NCBI GenBank assembly: GCA_900770925.1
Contig: CAAGLY010000002.1
Location: 1 to 64,000 of the forward strand
DNA length: 64,000 nt
Reading direction: 5' to 3'
Source of the DNA: Bacilli bacterium
GTDB taxonomy: Bacteria > Bacillota_I > Bacilli_A > RFN20 > CAG-288
Positions 44,427 through 53,162 of the stretch are shown in pieces (position 1 is the stretch's first letter; every line of letters begins with the position of its first letter). The position numbers and the translations under genes are program-made. A model generated the notes under the pieces. That model saw nothing but the letters and a program-made list of their open reading frames with translations. It was not told the origin of the DNA and searched no databases.

Positions 44427-45251
44427 ATGAACCATAGACTAATTCATCTTAATCAATTATATCCTTTGGATACTGACCCAGTGCTAGAAGTGTTTCAGCC
44501 TACTTATTTTGACTTTGAGAGGAAACAGCAGCCATTAACAAGAGCAATGGTTGTTCTTCCCGGCGGCGGCTATAGTTTCTGTTCACATCGTGAAGCTGAT
44601 CCGATAGCCTGCCGGTTTGTTTCTGAGGGATATTGTTCCTTTGTCCTTTGGTATAGCACCGGCCGACAGTTCCCGACTCCGTATTTAGAGCTCTTTGCTT
44701 GCATTGATTATCTTCAGGAGCATGCAGCTGACTTGCATATCAATAAAGAAAAAATAGCAAGGATTGGTTTTTCGGCAGGTGGCCATCTTGCCGGAAGCTA
44801 TTGTTCCCTTTGGGATGATGAGTCAAGGAAAGCCTATCTTGGAATTGAAAATCATCAGGTGCATGTCAATGCACTTGTTCTATCTTATCCGGTGATTACA
44901 AGGGATAAATGGACTCATCTTCCGACAAGGAAGGTTATTACCGGGGGAGATCCATATCTTCGGGAAAAACTATCAATCGAGAAGCATATTACAAAAGACT
45001 ATCCGCCTACATTTCTATGGGCTACGGAGGAAGACAATGTCGTTCCTGTCGTGAATTCTAAGAGGATGGATAGGGCTCTTAAAAAAGCATCGGTTGAACA
45101 TTGCTGTATTCTTTATCCGCATCTAGGCCATGGGTTGTCTTTGGGGAAAAAATTTCTGAACTATGATATTAAGGGACATGAAAAAGACAGGGAGGAGGTT
45201 TCTTCCTGGTTTGATGAGTGCTTATTGTTTCTGGACCGGGTTCTTGATTGA
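44427..45251 (+). CDS. Alpha/beta-hydrolase, acetyl-xylan-esterase-like
   Basis: 274 residues, no signal peptide. Oxyanion motif LPGGGYSFCSHREADPIA (about 44-61), nucleophile Ser116 in MIGFSAGGHLAG, acid Asp in ATEEDNVVPVVNS and His in LGHGLSLG. This pattern is that of BD-FAE/esterase-lipase proteins found in glycan loci, which remove acetyl groups from imported sugars. It closes the locus and is followed by a strong terminator. No ribosome site is seen before the ATG. Confidence 0.85.
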   Translation: MNHRLIHLNQLYPLDTDPVLEVFQPTYFDFERKQQPLTRAMVVLPGGGYSFCSHREADPIACRFVSEGYCSFVLWYSTGRQFPTPYLELFACIDYLQEHAADLHINKEKIARIGFSAGGHLAGSYCSLWDDESRKAYLGIENHQVHVNALVLSYPVITRDKWTHLPTRKVITGGDPYLREKLSIEKHITKDYPPTFLWATEEDNVVPVVNSKRMDRALKKASVEHCCILYPHLGHGLSLGKKFLNYDIKGHEKDREEVSSWFDECLLFLDRVLD

Positions 45252-45262
45252 AAAAATAGCAG

Positions 45263-45292
45263 AAAACGATGCTGACTTGTGCATCGTTTTTT
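45263..45292 (+). terminator. Intrinsic terminator ending the glycan locus
   Basis: AAAACGATGC (45263-45272), loop TGACTTGT, GCATCGTTTT (45281-45290) and T6. Confidence 0.92.
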
Positions 45293-45546
45293 CTGGATGT
45301 AATTACTAGATATATTTGAGGAAATTTTTCACTTTCTCTGCCTTTCTCAGAATTTGTTTCTGATAGTGCAGATAGAACATGCAAAGAAGCTTTTCAAGCA
45401 AAGGATATTAAAAAAAGTCAAATATCTCTTTACTAGTTCTTATTCAATTTAACTACTAAAAATGATATATTAAACAAGGTTGAAGAAATAGTTTTTAAAA
45501 TGCCTCTTTCTTCCTGTGTGATTCATCTGCTACAAAGGAGATAACA

Positions 45547-48054
45547 ATGAGCTTTCTCGATAAAGTATTCCGTATTGATGCACGTGCCTTTAAGAAAATC
45601 CAGAAAAAAGCAAGTCGGGTTTTCGGCTATGAAGAGGAATTCAAGAAGAAAACCGATTCTGAGCTGAAAGCAAGGACCCCTTATCTGAAGAAGAAATTCG
45701 CTGATGGCTATACTGTCGACGATCTTCTTCCGGAAGCATTTGCAACTGCCCGTGAAGCCGGACGCCGTGTCCTTGGCCAGTTCCCGTACCCGGTCCAGGT
45801 CTTCGGTGCTACCGTCTTAAATGAAGGCGACGTCGCTGAAAGGCGTACCGGTGAAGGTAAGACCTTAACCGCTACTAGGGCCGTTTATCTTAATGCTCTG
45901 GAAGGAAAAGGAACCCACGTTGTCACCGTCAATGAATACCTCGCTCAGCGTGACTCGGAGTGGATGGGAAACATCTATCGCTTCTTAGGACTTACTGTTG
46001 GTGTTAACCTCCGTGAGTTATCGACTCAGCAGAAACAGGATGCCTATAAGTGTGATATCACCTATACCACTAACTCTGAAGTCGGTTTTGATTACCTCCG
46101 TGATAACAGGGCTAAGTCGGTTCAGAACCGTGTTATCCGTTCTCCTAAGGACGGCGGACTGCATTTTGCCGTCATCGATGAAGCTGACTCTATTCTAATT
46201 GATGAATCCCGTACTCCGCTTATTATCTCCGGCGGAAGCGGAATCACTGCTTCTAGCTATGTCACGGCTGACCGTGCGGTCAAAGGACTCCGTAAGGACC
46301 GTGATTATACGATCGATATCGAGAAGAAGGTTGCCAAGCTTACCGACAGCGGTGTTGCCAAGGTTGAAAAAGCCTTTGGCATCGATAACCTCTTCGATGC
46401 TCAGTGGGCAGATCTTGCTCACCGTGTCCAGCAGGCATTAAAAGCAAACTACATCAGGCGTAACGGTGTTGAATACATGGTTGGAGACGGAGAAATCCTC
46501 TTAATCGATGGCTTCACCGGCCGTGTCAGGAAGGGACGTGAGTATTCCGATGGTCTCCAGCAGGCACTTCAGGCTAAGGAACATGTCGAAATCAAACCGG
46601 AGACAGTTACTTTAGCTACGATCACTTATCAGAACTTCTTCCGTCTTTATGATAAGCTTGCCGGTATGACCGGTACGGCTAAGACTGAGGAAGAGGAATT
46701 CCGTAAGGTCTACAACAGGCGTGTTGTGACGATTCCGACTAACCGTCCGATTGCCCGTATTGATGATGCGGATTCGATCTTTGGAACCGAAGAGGCAAAG
46801 TATAACGCCATTGTAAAAGAGGTTGCAGCCCGTCATGAGAAGGGACAGCCGATCTTAATCGGTACTCCTTCTGTCGAGAAATCCGAGATTGTCGATCAGA
46901 AACTGAATGCTCTTCATATTCCGCATGAAGTTCTTAACGCAAAGAACAATGCCAAGGAAGCTGCGATTATTGCTAAAGCAGGCCAGAAGGATGCCGTTAC
47001 GATTGCTACTAACATGGCTGGCCGTGGTACCGATATTAAGCTTGGCGAAGGCGTGAAGGAAATTGGCGGTCTTGCCGTTCTTGCTACGGAACGTAACGAG
47101 TCCCGTCGTATTGATAATCAGCTCAAAGGCCGTGCCGGCCGTCAGGGTGATCCGGGTTATTCCAAATTCTATGTTTCTCTCCAGGATGAAATTTTTGTCC
47201 GCTTTGCTCCTCAGTCAAGGAAGAACCTTTATGAGAAGTTAGGCGATGAAGCTTTTGAATCCGCCAGGAGGTCTAAGGCTATCACTTCTGCCCAGAAGCG
47301 TGTCGAAGGAAGGAACTTCGATACCCGTAAGCAGCTGTTGAACTATGATGATGTTCTTTCACGTCAACGTAAAATCAGGTATGATCGCCGTGACCATATC
47401 TTATATAGCAAGACGATTTCTGAGACTAGGCCAGATTATTTCCATCTTACCAGTAAGACACTTTGCAACCAGGCAACTTATGTCAAGGATCAGGAAACGA
47501 TTGTCAATGCTAAGAAGCTGACGGAAATCACTGCCAAAGCCTTATCAATTGATCCGAGCACAATCCATATCGAAGCTCTTGATCAGGCAAATATCAATGA
47601 TGCTGTTGATCTCTTCTCTGCTGTCTTAGAGAAGAGGTATAAGGAACATAGCAAGGACTGGACACAGGAGAGGCGTGACTTTGCCGAGAAGACGGTCTGC
47701 CTTGACTGCATCGACCGTCGTTGGACAAAGCACATCGATTCTAGGTCTAAGCTCCGTGATGCTATCTGGCTCCGTTCTTATGCCCAGACTGATCCGCTTC
47801 AGGCTTATACCAATGAAGGCTTCGCTAGGTTCGATGAGAGGAACAACAACATCGCTAATGATGTTGTCCGTACTATCCTTCATGTCAGGTTCCGCAAGAA
47901 TCCGGAAGTTCAGCAGAATATCCAGAGAGCACCGATTAATCAGACTGTTCCTGCTGCTGAAAAGAAGGTTAAGTTCAATCCAGATGCAGTCAGCAATATC
48001 ACTCCGGATGATGACGGCATTGACCGGAGCAATCCGACTGCCAAGATTAACTAA
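45547..48054 (+). CDS. secA: Protein translocase ATPase SecA
   Basis: 835 residues, full length though the usual C-terminal zinc motif is absent. It drives secretion through SecYEG. Motifs: AEMRTGEGKTLTATMAVYLNAL (Walker A 101-106), VTVNEYLAQRD, FDYLRDNMAKS, VIDEADSILIDESRTPLIISG (Walker B), AGMTGTAKTEEEEF, VVTIPTNRP, TIATNMAGRGTDIKLG, RGQRID-type region ESRRIDNQLKGRAGRQGDPG and the helical scaffold HIDSMSKLRDAI followed by FAMFDEMNNNI. AGG codons at 45841, 46108 and 47743 encode Met where SecA has Met; the neighbouring invariant Arg are CGT. AAAGGAG ribosome site. No second Sec gene nearby. Codon use is rich in CGT, as in highly expressed genes. Confidence 0.98.
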   Translation: MSFLDKVFRIDARAFKKIQKKASRVFGYEEEFKKKTDSELKARTPYLKKKFADGYTVDDLLPEAFATAREAGRRVLGQFPYPVQVFGATVLNEGDVAERRTGEGKTLTATRAVYLNALEGKGTHVVTVNEYLAQRDSEWMGNIYRFLGLTVGVNLRELSTQQKQDAYKCDITYTTNSEVGFDYLRDNRAKSVQNRVIRSPKDGGLHFAVIDEADSILIDESRTPLIISGGSGITASSYVTADRAVKGLRKDRDYTIDIEKKVAKLTDSGVAKVEKAFGIDNLFDAQWADLAHRVQQALKANYIRRNGVEYMVGDGEILLIDGFTGRVRKGREYSDGLQQALQAKEHVEIKPETVTLATITYQNFFRLYDKLAGMTGTAKTEEEEFRKVYNRRVVTIPTNRPIARIDDADSIFGTEEAKYNAIVKEVAARHEKGQPILIGTPSVEKSEIVDQKLNALHIPHEVLNAKNNAKEAAIIAKAGQKDAVTIATNMAGRGTDIKLGEGVKEIGGLAVLATERNESRRIDNQLKGRAGRQGDPGYSKFYVSLQDEIFVRFAPQSRKNLYEKLGDEAFESARRSKAITSAQKRVEGRNFDTRKQLLNYDDVLSRQRKIRYDRRDHILYSKTISETRPDYFHLTSKTLCNQATYVKDQETIVNAKKLTEITAKALSIDPSTIHIEALDQANINDAVDLFSAVLEKRYKEHSKDWTQERRDFAEKTVCLDCIDRRWTKHIDSRSKLRDAIWLRSYAQTDPLQAYTNEGFARFDERNNNIANDVVRTILHVRFRKNPEVQQNIQRAPINQTVPAAEKKVKFNPDAVSNITPDDDGIDRSNPTAKIN

Positions 48055-48089
48055 TCTATCTATTTCTTTAATATAAGGAGCGCCGAACA

Positions 48090-49209
48090 ATGAAAGAACT
48101 TTCTGATCTGAATCGTTTACACGATACTCTTTCGGAACAGGTCCTTTCTTTGCAAGGCTGCCTTTGACTTCCCTAGACTGGAAGAAGAGAAGGCAGCCTT
48201 AAGCAAGCAAAGCGAGGATCCGTCGTTCTGGAAAAATCCAAGCTTAGCTGCCAGTGTTAACCGTAAATTAGCCGATATCGAAAATAAAATCAATTCGATT
48301 GAATCCTTTAAGTCCCGCCTTTCCTCGATTCAGGAGTCTTTAGATTTCCTGAAAGAGGATAGGGATAAGGATATCTTTGAGGATGCTGATCAGTCCCTGA
48401 ATACCCTGAATAAGGACTTTGACGTTTTTTCTAAGACAATCTTCTATTCTGGCCCTTATGATGAGGCAAACGCTATTCTTGAATTTCATCCCGGAGCGGG
48501 CGGAACAGAAGCTCATGATTGGGCACAGAGGCTTTTAAGAAGGTATGAACGTTTCTGTGAATCGAATGGCTATCATTATAAGATTGTCGATAGGATTGAG
48601 GGAGAAGAGGCCGGTATTTCCTCTGCTACAAGGGTTGTGGAAGGAAAGAGGGCGTATGGAAACCTTCGCTCTGAGAACGGAGTCCATCGCTTAGTCCGTA
48701 TCTCGCCTTTTGATGCTTCCGGTTCCCGGCATACTTCTTTTGCTTCCGTTTCCGTCATTCCGGAAATCGATGATTCCATCGATATCGAAATCCGTCCGGA
48801 AGATTTAAGAATCGATACCTATCATTCTTCCGGTGCAGGCGGACAGAATGTCAATAAGACGGAGTCTGCTGTCCGTATTACCCATCTTCCTACCGGCATT
48901 GTCGTATCCTGCCAGATTGAGCGGGATCAGCTTGCCAATAAGGAAACCTGTAGGGAAATGCTCCGCTCGAAGCTGTTCCAGATCGAACTGAAGAAAAAAC
49001 AGGATGAACTGAATAAGATTTCTGGACAGAAGAAGGATATTTCCTTCTCTAGCCAGATCCGTTCGTATGTCTTCTGCCCCTATACCTTAGTTAAAGATCA
49101 TCGGGATGACTATTCGGAAGTCTCTGTCCAGTCCGTCATGGACGGAAAGATAAACGGATTCATCGATGCTTATCTGAAATGGGATTTCAGGAGAAATCAT
49201 CAGAAATGA
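48090..49209 (+). CDS. prfB: Peptide chain release factor 2, with +1 programmed frameshift
   Basis: About 372 residues made by a +1 frameshift: the first 25 codons from ATG 48090 end at CTT TGA (48162-48167), and reading resumes at GAC (48166) as DFPRLEEEKAALSKQSEDPSFW (split across the junction region). RF2 recognises UGA/UAA stops. Motifs: SENGVHRLVRISPFD, HTSFASVSVIPEIDD and the catalytic GGQ in SSGAGGQNVNKTESAVRITH (GGQ at 48838-48846). Its presence and the use of TGA as the stop (49207-49209) show UGA is a true stop here. The ATG of the next gene overlaps its stop (ATGA). Confidence 0.96.
48154..48168 (+). promoter_or_regulatory. RF2 +1 frameshift site
   Basis: AAGG (48154-48157) serves as the internal Shine-Dalgarno-like stimulator, 4 bases before the slip codon CTT and in-frame stop TGA followed by C (CTTTGAC, 48162-48168). 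The usual AGGGGG stimulator is shortened here. Confidence 0.9.
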
Positions 49210-50330
49210 AATGGTCTAGGAAATCTTGGCTGAAAAAGGAAGCCGGAATCATCAAGCGTGAATTCACGAGTGAAAGCCCCCGGAAGATAATCCAAAACAT
49301 CCTTTATATTGTCTTAGGAGCTTCTATCTCTGCTTTTGCTGATTCTTTCTTCACTATTCCTCTCAACATTGTCTCTGGCGGTATTGCTTCCCTATCCATT
49401 ATTTCTCATCAGATTCCAGGGAGGAGTCAGATATCGACGGAGAGGTATGTCCTGATCTATACCTGGGGATTCTTCTTCCTCGGACTGATATTGGTCGGAT
49501 TGAAGTATTCTCTTAACACGCTTGTCTATTCTATTACATATCCGTTAATGGTCAGGCTCTTCACCTTTATGGTTAACCATGCCTGTATCGATGGGAATCA
49601 TATCTTCAATGTTGTAGAGAGGGCATCCCGGATGGATCCTTCTCTGACAAGGCCAGACGGGAGCGCAGTAAATGCTAAGGACTGGTTACCTTTAGCTTAT
49701 CTAGTCGGAGCAATCTTCGGAGGCAGGCTGGTCGGAACAGGTATCGGATTCGCCTTTGTCGGAGGAGGCTCCTCCGGAGGCACGGATGTGATTAATGTCC
49801 TCGCTAACCGATATCTTCATATCCGGATCGGAACATCCACCTTTATCTGTGACTTGCTGATTATCTCTGGCGGTTTCTTCGTGAATGGATACCAGCTGAT
49901 TCCGACTCTTGTCGGCATTCTCTCTGCCTTCCTCTGTTCTTTTAGGATCGATAAAGTGTTCTTAGGGAACAGGCAGTATTTCATGGCTCTTGTCTCGTCT
50001 GAGAAAATCGATGAAAGGAATCAATTCATCAATCAGGATCTTGGCCGAGGCACGACCTTGATTTCCTGTCGTGGCGGCTATACGAAAAAACAGACGGAAT
50101 TGCTTCAGGTCTGCTTCGATAAGCATGATTATTCGGTCATTAGGCAGGCCATTAAGCAATTTGATCCGAATGCCTTTGTTTCCGTTGTTGCCACGAAAGA
50201 AATTCTAGGATATGGCTTCACGCGGTCTACTCCGAAAGTGAATAGGAAAGACATCGCTCTTTCCCCGGATGATGCAAGAAAACTCACAGCGAAAGCCCAT
50301 CGCCTGAAAAAGAAAAACAGGTCGGAATAA
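49206..50330 (+). CDS. YitT-family membrane protein (DUF161/DUF2179)
   Basis: 374 residues from ATG 49206, overlapping the prfB stop by 4 bases; the longer frame from 49179 lies within prfB. About five membrane helices with the family features ASISAFADSFFTIPLNIVSGGIASLS, GTGIGFAFVGGGSSGGTDVINVLANRY and the cytoplasmic C-terminal DUF2179 domain (RGTTLISCRGGYTKKQTELLQVCF). The helix region has an extra loop of about 30 residues (GNHIFNVVERASRMDPSLTRPDG) compared with the usual proteins. Function unknown in general. Followed by a shared terminator. Confidence 0.9.
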   Translation: MKWSRKSWLKKEAGIIKREFTSESPRKIIQNILYIVLGASISAFADSFFTIPLNIVSGGIASLSIISHQIPGRSQISTERYVLIYTWGFFFLGLILVGLKYSLNTLVYSITYPLMVRLFTFMVNHACIDGNHIFNVVERASRMDPSLTRPDGSAVNAKDWLPLAYLVGAIFGGRLVGTGIGFAFVGGGSSGGTDVINVLANRYLHIRIGTSTFICDLLIISGGFFVNGYQLIPTLVGILSAFLCSFRIDKVFLGNRQYFMALVSSEKIDERNQFINQDLGRGTTLISCRGGYTKKQTELLQVCFDKHDYSVIRQAIKQFDPNAFVSVVATKEILGYGFTRSTPKVNRKDIALSPDDARKLTAKAHRLKKKNRSE

Positions 50331-50345
50331 TCCGGCCTGTTTTGC
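50314..50345. terminator. Shared hairpin terminator between convergent genes
   Basis: 12-bp stem (50314-50325 with 50332-50343, one G-U pair), loop AATAAT. The stem contains the stop codon of the YitT gene and has A's and T's at its ends for both strands. Confidence 0.75.
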
Positions 50346-50346
50346 T

Positions 50347-50748
50347 TTAGCGGATGAAACTTGGTTCTAGGATAACGTCTTCACCGGTTGTTTTAAAAAC
50401 GAGACCGAATGAAAGAGTAGTTGTCTTGCTGCTGAGCTTTATATTCTCTACGCATCCTTTTTTGAACAGAGTCTTATCTGTCTGGTTCTTGATTGAAAGG
50501 TAAGGGCCAATGAGCTTTTTATCCTCATTAGAAGCCGAAAGCCAGGTAAGGGAAGAATCATCATAGCTAAGCTCCGTTCCGTAAGGATAGGAAACAAGGG
50601 TTTCCTTTAATAACTGATCTTTGATCAGCCCTTTTCCTTCTTGGTAAGCGTATTGCCGGAAAGAGAGGATAGATTCACTTTTGTTTTGATGACAGCCGGT
50701 GAGTGAAAGAAGAACGGGTAGGAGTAAAAATATTTTCTTTTTCATCAT
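50347..50748 (-). CDS. Hypothetical lipoprotein
   Basis: 133 residues with lipoprotein signal (MMKKKIFLLLPVLLSLTGC, Cys19). The mature part is short and polar with mostly beta-type sequence (SLTWLSASNEDKKLIGPYLSIKN and TTTLSFGLVFKTTGED). No family recognised. Its first base overlaps the stop of the next lipoprotein gene upstream, so the two form a small operon of surface proteins. Confidence 0.65.
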   Translation of the reverse strand: MMKKKIFLLLPVLLSLTGCHQNKSESILSFRQYAYQEGKGLIKDQLLKETLVSYPYGTELSYDDSSLTWLSASNEDKKLIGPYLSIKNQTDKTLFKKGCVENIKLSSKTTTLSFGLVFKTTGEDVILEPSFIR

Positions 50749-51125
50749 CAGAATGAATCGAAATAGAAGACCATGCCTCTATTGAGAACGATTTCCTTTT
50801 TTCCGTTTTCGTCTAGACTGTTTTCAAGATTTGGTGAGTCAAAATCAAGATAGAAGGGCGTGCGGTAGAAATAGCATCCCCTGGCTGTTCCCTGGATATT
50901 CCGGACCAGGTCATCATCATAGCGAAGTACATAATCTCTTTGGAAGAGATGGTATTCTTGATATTTCCTTTCACCGGAAAAACAGATTGTGCCGTCTTCT
51001 TTGGTTTCCCTTGTATACTGCTTGAAGTAAACGGCCACATAATCGGCTGTTGTTTTAATGTTAGAACTTTCGTTACATCCGACTAGTAGAAAAGAAATTG
51101 TGGCGAAGAATAATGATTTATTCAT
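50748..51125 (-). CDS. Hypothetical lipoprotein
   Basis: 125 residues from ATG 51125 (MNKSLFFATISFLLVGC, Cys17); an in-frame ATG at 51134 is possible. The mature part is rich in Tyr, Phe and Asp (YFKQYTRETKEDGTICFSGE, HLFQRDYVLRYDDDLV), with no domain recognised. Possible -10 TATTAT at about 51160 on the minus strand. Probably co-transcribed with the lipoprotein gene at 50748-50347. Confidence 0.6.
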   Translation of the reverse strand: MNKSLFFATISFLLVGCNESSNIKTTADYVAVYFKQYTRETKEDGTICFSGERKYQEYHLFQRDYVLRYDDDLVRNIQGTARGCYFYRTPFYLDFDSPNLENSLDENGKKEIVLNRGMVFYFDSF

Positions 51126-51296
51126 GTTAAACACCCACGCTTGTTATCAATTTTTACTATAATACCACCTCCAACTTATTTTCAAGCTTTTTTGAAATTA
51201 AAAGCTGGTAAAGTCTGTAACGGGTAATCTACTAAGTCTTCAGCAATGAAGCAGGGAAAATCATTCCACCCTAGGAACATAGTGCACTATTTTCTT

Positions 51297-51836
51297 TTAT
51301 TTTTCTATCCGATTTTTGATTAGGTAAGTGAAGAGGGCACTTTGAGTCTTAGCATCCGGAAGCTCATCATTTCTTACCCTATCTAAAAGCTGACCCCTTG
51401 GAATAAAGGAACAGGTGATTCTTTCTACGTTATCCAGATGGGTTTCTTCTTTGCGGAGCTTTCTTGCCAAAAAGAGATGCCTGACTTCGTCGGAGGAACC
51501 GACAGAAGGATAGATGACACCTAAGTCATTCCATTCTTCTCCGACATATCCGGTTTCCTCTTTCAGTTCCCGTTTCGCGGCATCAAGCCAAGACTCTCCT
51601 TCTTCCTTGTCTCCGGCTGGAATCTCAAGAATATCTTTGCAGTAAGGATAACGGAAGTTTGATTCAATCAGCACTTCTTCTTTTTCGTTGATTGCTAAAA
51701 CACAGCTGCATCCATGGTAATGGATCAGCTGCCATGGAACAATTGTTCCGTCTTCCCTTTCTGTCTTCGTGTTTTTGATTTCAAATCCGATTCCATGGAA
51801 GATACTCTCTTCCCTGATTCGTTTTCTTTTGTTCAT
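51297..51836 (-). CDS. Nudix hydrolase, ADP-ribose pyrophosphatase-like
   Basis: 179 residues. The Nudix box GDKEEGESWLDAAKRELKEETGYVG (about 92-116, with REL..EE residues) is preceded by VLIESNFRYPYCKDILEIPAG, the ADP-ribose pyrophosphatase pattern (QYRxP ... ExPAG). It hydrolyses nucleotide-sugars such as ADP-ribose. It begins one base after the next Nudix gene upstream ends, and the two are similar in length and motif order, so they arose by tandem duplication and are co-transcribed. Confidence 0.88.
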   Translation of the reverse strand: MNKRKRIREESIFHGIGFEIKNTKTEREDGTIVPWQLIHYHGCSCVLAINEKEEVLIESNFRYPYCKDILEIPAGDKEEGESWLDAAKRELKEETGYVGEEWNDLGVIYPSVGSSDEVRHLFLARKLRKEETHLDNVERITCSFIPRGQLLDRVRNDELPDAKTQSALFTYLIKNRIEK

Positions 51837-51837
51837 T

Positions 51838-52380
51838 TTATCTGTCTAAGAGCAGATACTGTAAGATACCGGCAAGAGTCTTTCCGTCACGGATTTTATC
51901 TTCTTTGACCCTTTGCTTCACTTCTTCAAGTGGTACGAAACGGTATTTGAGGTCTTCTCCGGCATCTAAATGCTGTCCTTTGAAGGTCAGACCTTTTGCT
52001 AAATAGATTTCGATGACTTCATCCGTATAAGCAACACTAGGATAGAAAGTGCCGAGCTTCTTCCACTCTTTAGCCTGATATCCGGTTTCTTCCTCGAATT
52101 CCCGTTTTGCGGTTGTCAGCCCGTCTTCGCTTGGTTCAGCCTTTCCGGCAGGAAGCTCGATCCTGACATCGTCATAAGGATAACGGTACTGCTCTTCTAA
52201 AATGATTTCATTCTTCTCATTGATAGCAAGGATAGCAGAAGCATGGCAGTGACGGATGACTTCCCGGTGTGTCTTTCTTCCGCTAGGAAGAGTGACATCA
52301 TCGACATAGACATCAAGTATATGCCCTTTATAGATTTCCTTGGATGCCGTTTTCTTTTCTCTTACTTCATCGATGTTCAT
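51838..52380 (-). CDS. Nudix hydrolase, ADP-ribose pyrophosphatase (NudF-like)
   Basis: 180 residues. ADP-ribose pyrophosphatase landmarks: LPSGRKTHREVIRH, IILEEQYRYPYDDVRIELPAGK and the Nudix box AGKAEPSEDGLTTAKREFEEETGY. This copy is closer to the consensus than its tandem neighbour. It converts ADP-ribose to AMP and ribose-5-phosphate. TATAAT at 52410-52415 (minus strand) and GGGGGTAGA serve as promoter and ribosome site. Confidence 0.9.
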   Translation of the reverse strand: MNIDEVREKKTASKEIYKGHILDVYVDDVTLPSGRKTHREVIRHCHASAILAINEKNEIILEEQYRYPYDDVRIELPAGKAEPSEDGLTTAKREFEEETGYQAKEWKKLGTFYPSVAYTDEVIEIYLAKGLTFKGQHLDAGEDLKYRFVPLEEVKQRVKEDKIRDGKTLAGILQYLLLDR

Positions 52381-52436
52381 AATATCTACCCCCGTGTTTT
52401 TCTATCTTTATTATATACTTCTGAACCCTTTCACAG

Positions 52437-52473
52437 AAAAAAGGAAGCAAGGGCATATCCCTGACTTCCTTTT
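52437..52473 (-). terminator. Terminator for the 55941-52482 operon
   Basis: Minus strand: AGGAAG ... AGGG, loop, CCCT ... CTTCCT then T6. It lies directly after the stop at 52482. Confidence 0.8.
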
Positions 52474-52481
52474 GTTTCGGA

Positions 52482-53162
52482 TTATCGGCTGACTGTTATA
52501 TCCTTTCCGCTGTTTTCAAATCTGAATTTGTAAGTAATCGAGTCGGAACATAGGACAGACTGGTTTCCAAAGAAAGGGGCAGCGAAGTTTAAGGTCTCGT
52601 TTTCTTTCGGGGCAAGACAGGTGATAGTTAATTTAGCTTCGTTTCCGTCTCCGAGAATCGAATAGCAGGATGTGAAATCAATCTGGAAATCTAGGCAGAC
52701 ATCATAAACCCGGTAGAATACCTTATTAACACTCAAGGAAAAGACATGATAGGAAGACTCTTCTATTTCCGGAAGTGAAACTGCTTTGTATCCGAAGTCT
52801 TTTGATGAATCCGGAAAACCGAATTGACAATAAAGATAGGGAACTACAGATAGATAAAGGGAAGCATATTGACTGAAATTCAGGCCGACTCCTATCGTAA
52901 AAGTGATCCTCGGTCCGGAAACGGCCTGTTTTCCTTCGGTGTCCCTATCGATAATTAGATGCGCATCATTCACGGGCACACCAATTGGAATGTCTCCCGT
53001 GTCATCTGGTTCTCTGTTTTCTGATCTGAATGTGTTTTTCTGGGTCAGTTCCTCTGCTGTGTAAGGAAATCCGTTATCATCATATAGAAATTCTGCTGTT
53101 GATTGCGAACAACCGATAAGGAGAGGGAAAAGCCTGATTAGTGCAATTGATTTTCTGTTCAT
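52482..53162 (-). CDS. Hypothetical lipoprotein
   Basis: 226 residues from ATG 53162, which has AGGAGAAAG just before it. Signal MNRKSIALIMLFPLLIGC (Met from AGG, Cys18). Mature part with ITFTIGVGLNFSQYASLYLSVVPYLYCQFGFPDSSK in the middle (about 110-145), all beta-like, and a basic end. No family recognised. It overlaps the preceding lipoprotein gene (53159) by 4 bases; the pair resemble each other in length and in being placed after a secreted metalloprotease gene. Confidence 0.65.
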   Translation of the reverse strand: MNRKSIALIRLFPLLIGCSQSTAEFLYDDNGFPYTAEELTQKNTFRSENREPDDTGDIPIGVPVNDAHLIIDRDTEGKQAVSGPRITFTIGVGLNFSQYASLYLSVVPYLYCQFGFPDSSKDFGYKAVSLPEIEESSYHVFSLSVNKVFYRVYDVCLDFQIDFTSCYSILGDGNEAKLTITCLAPKENETLNFAAPFFGNQSVLCSDSITYKFRFENSGKDITVSR

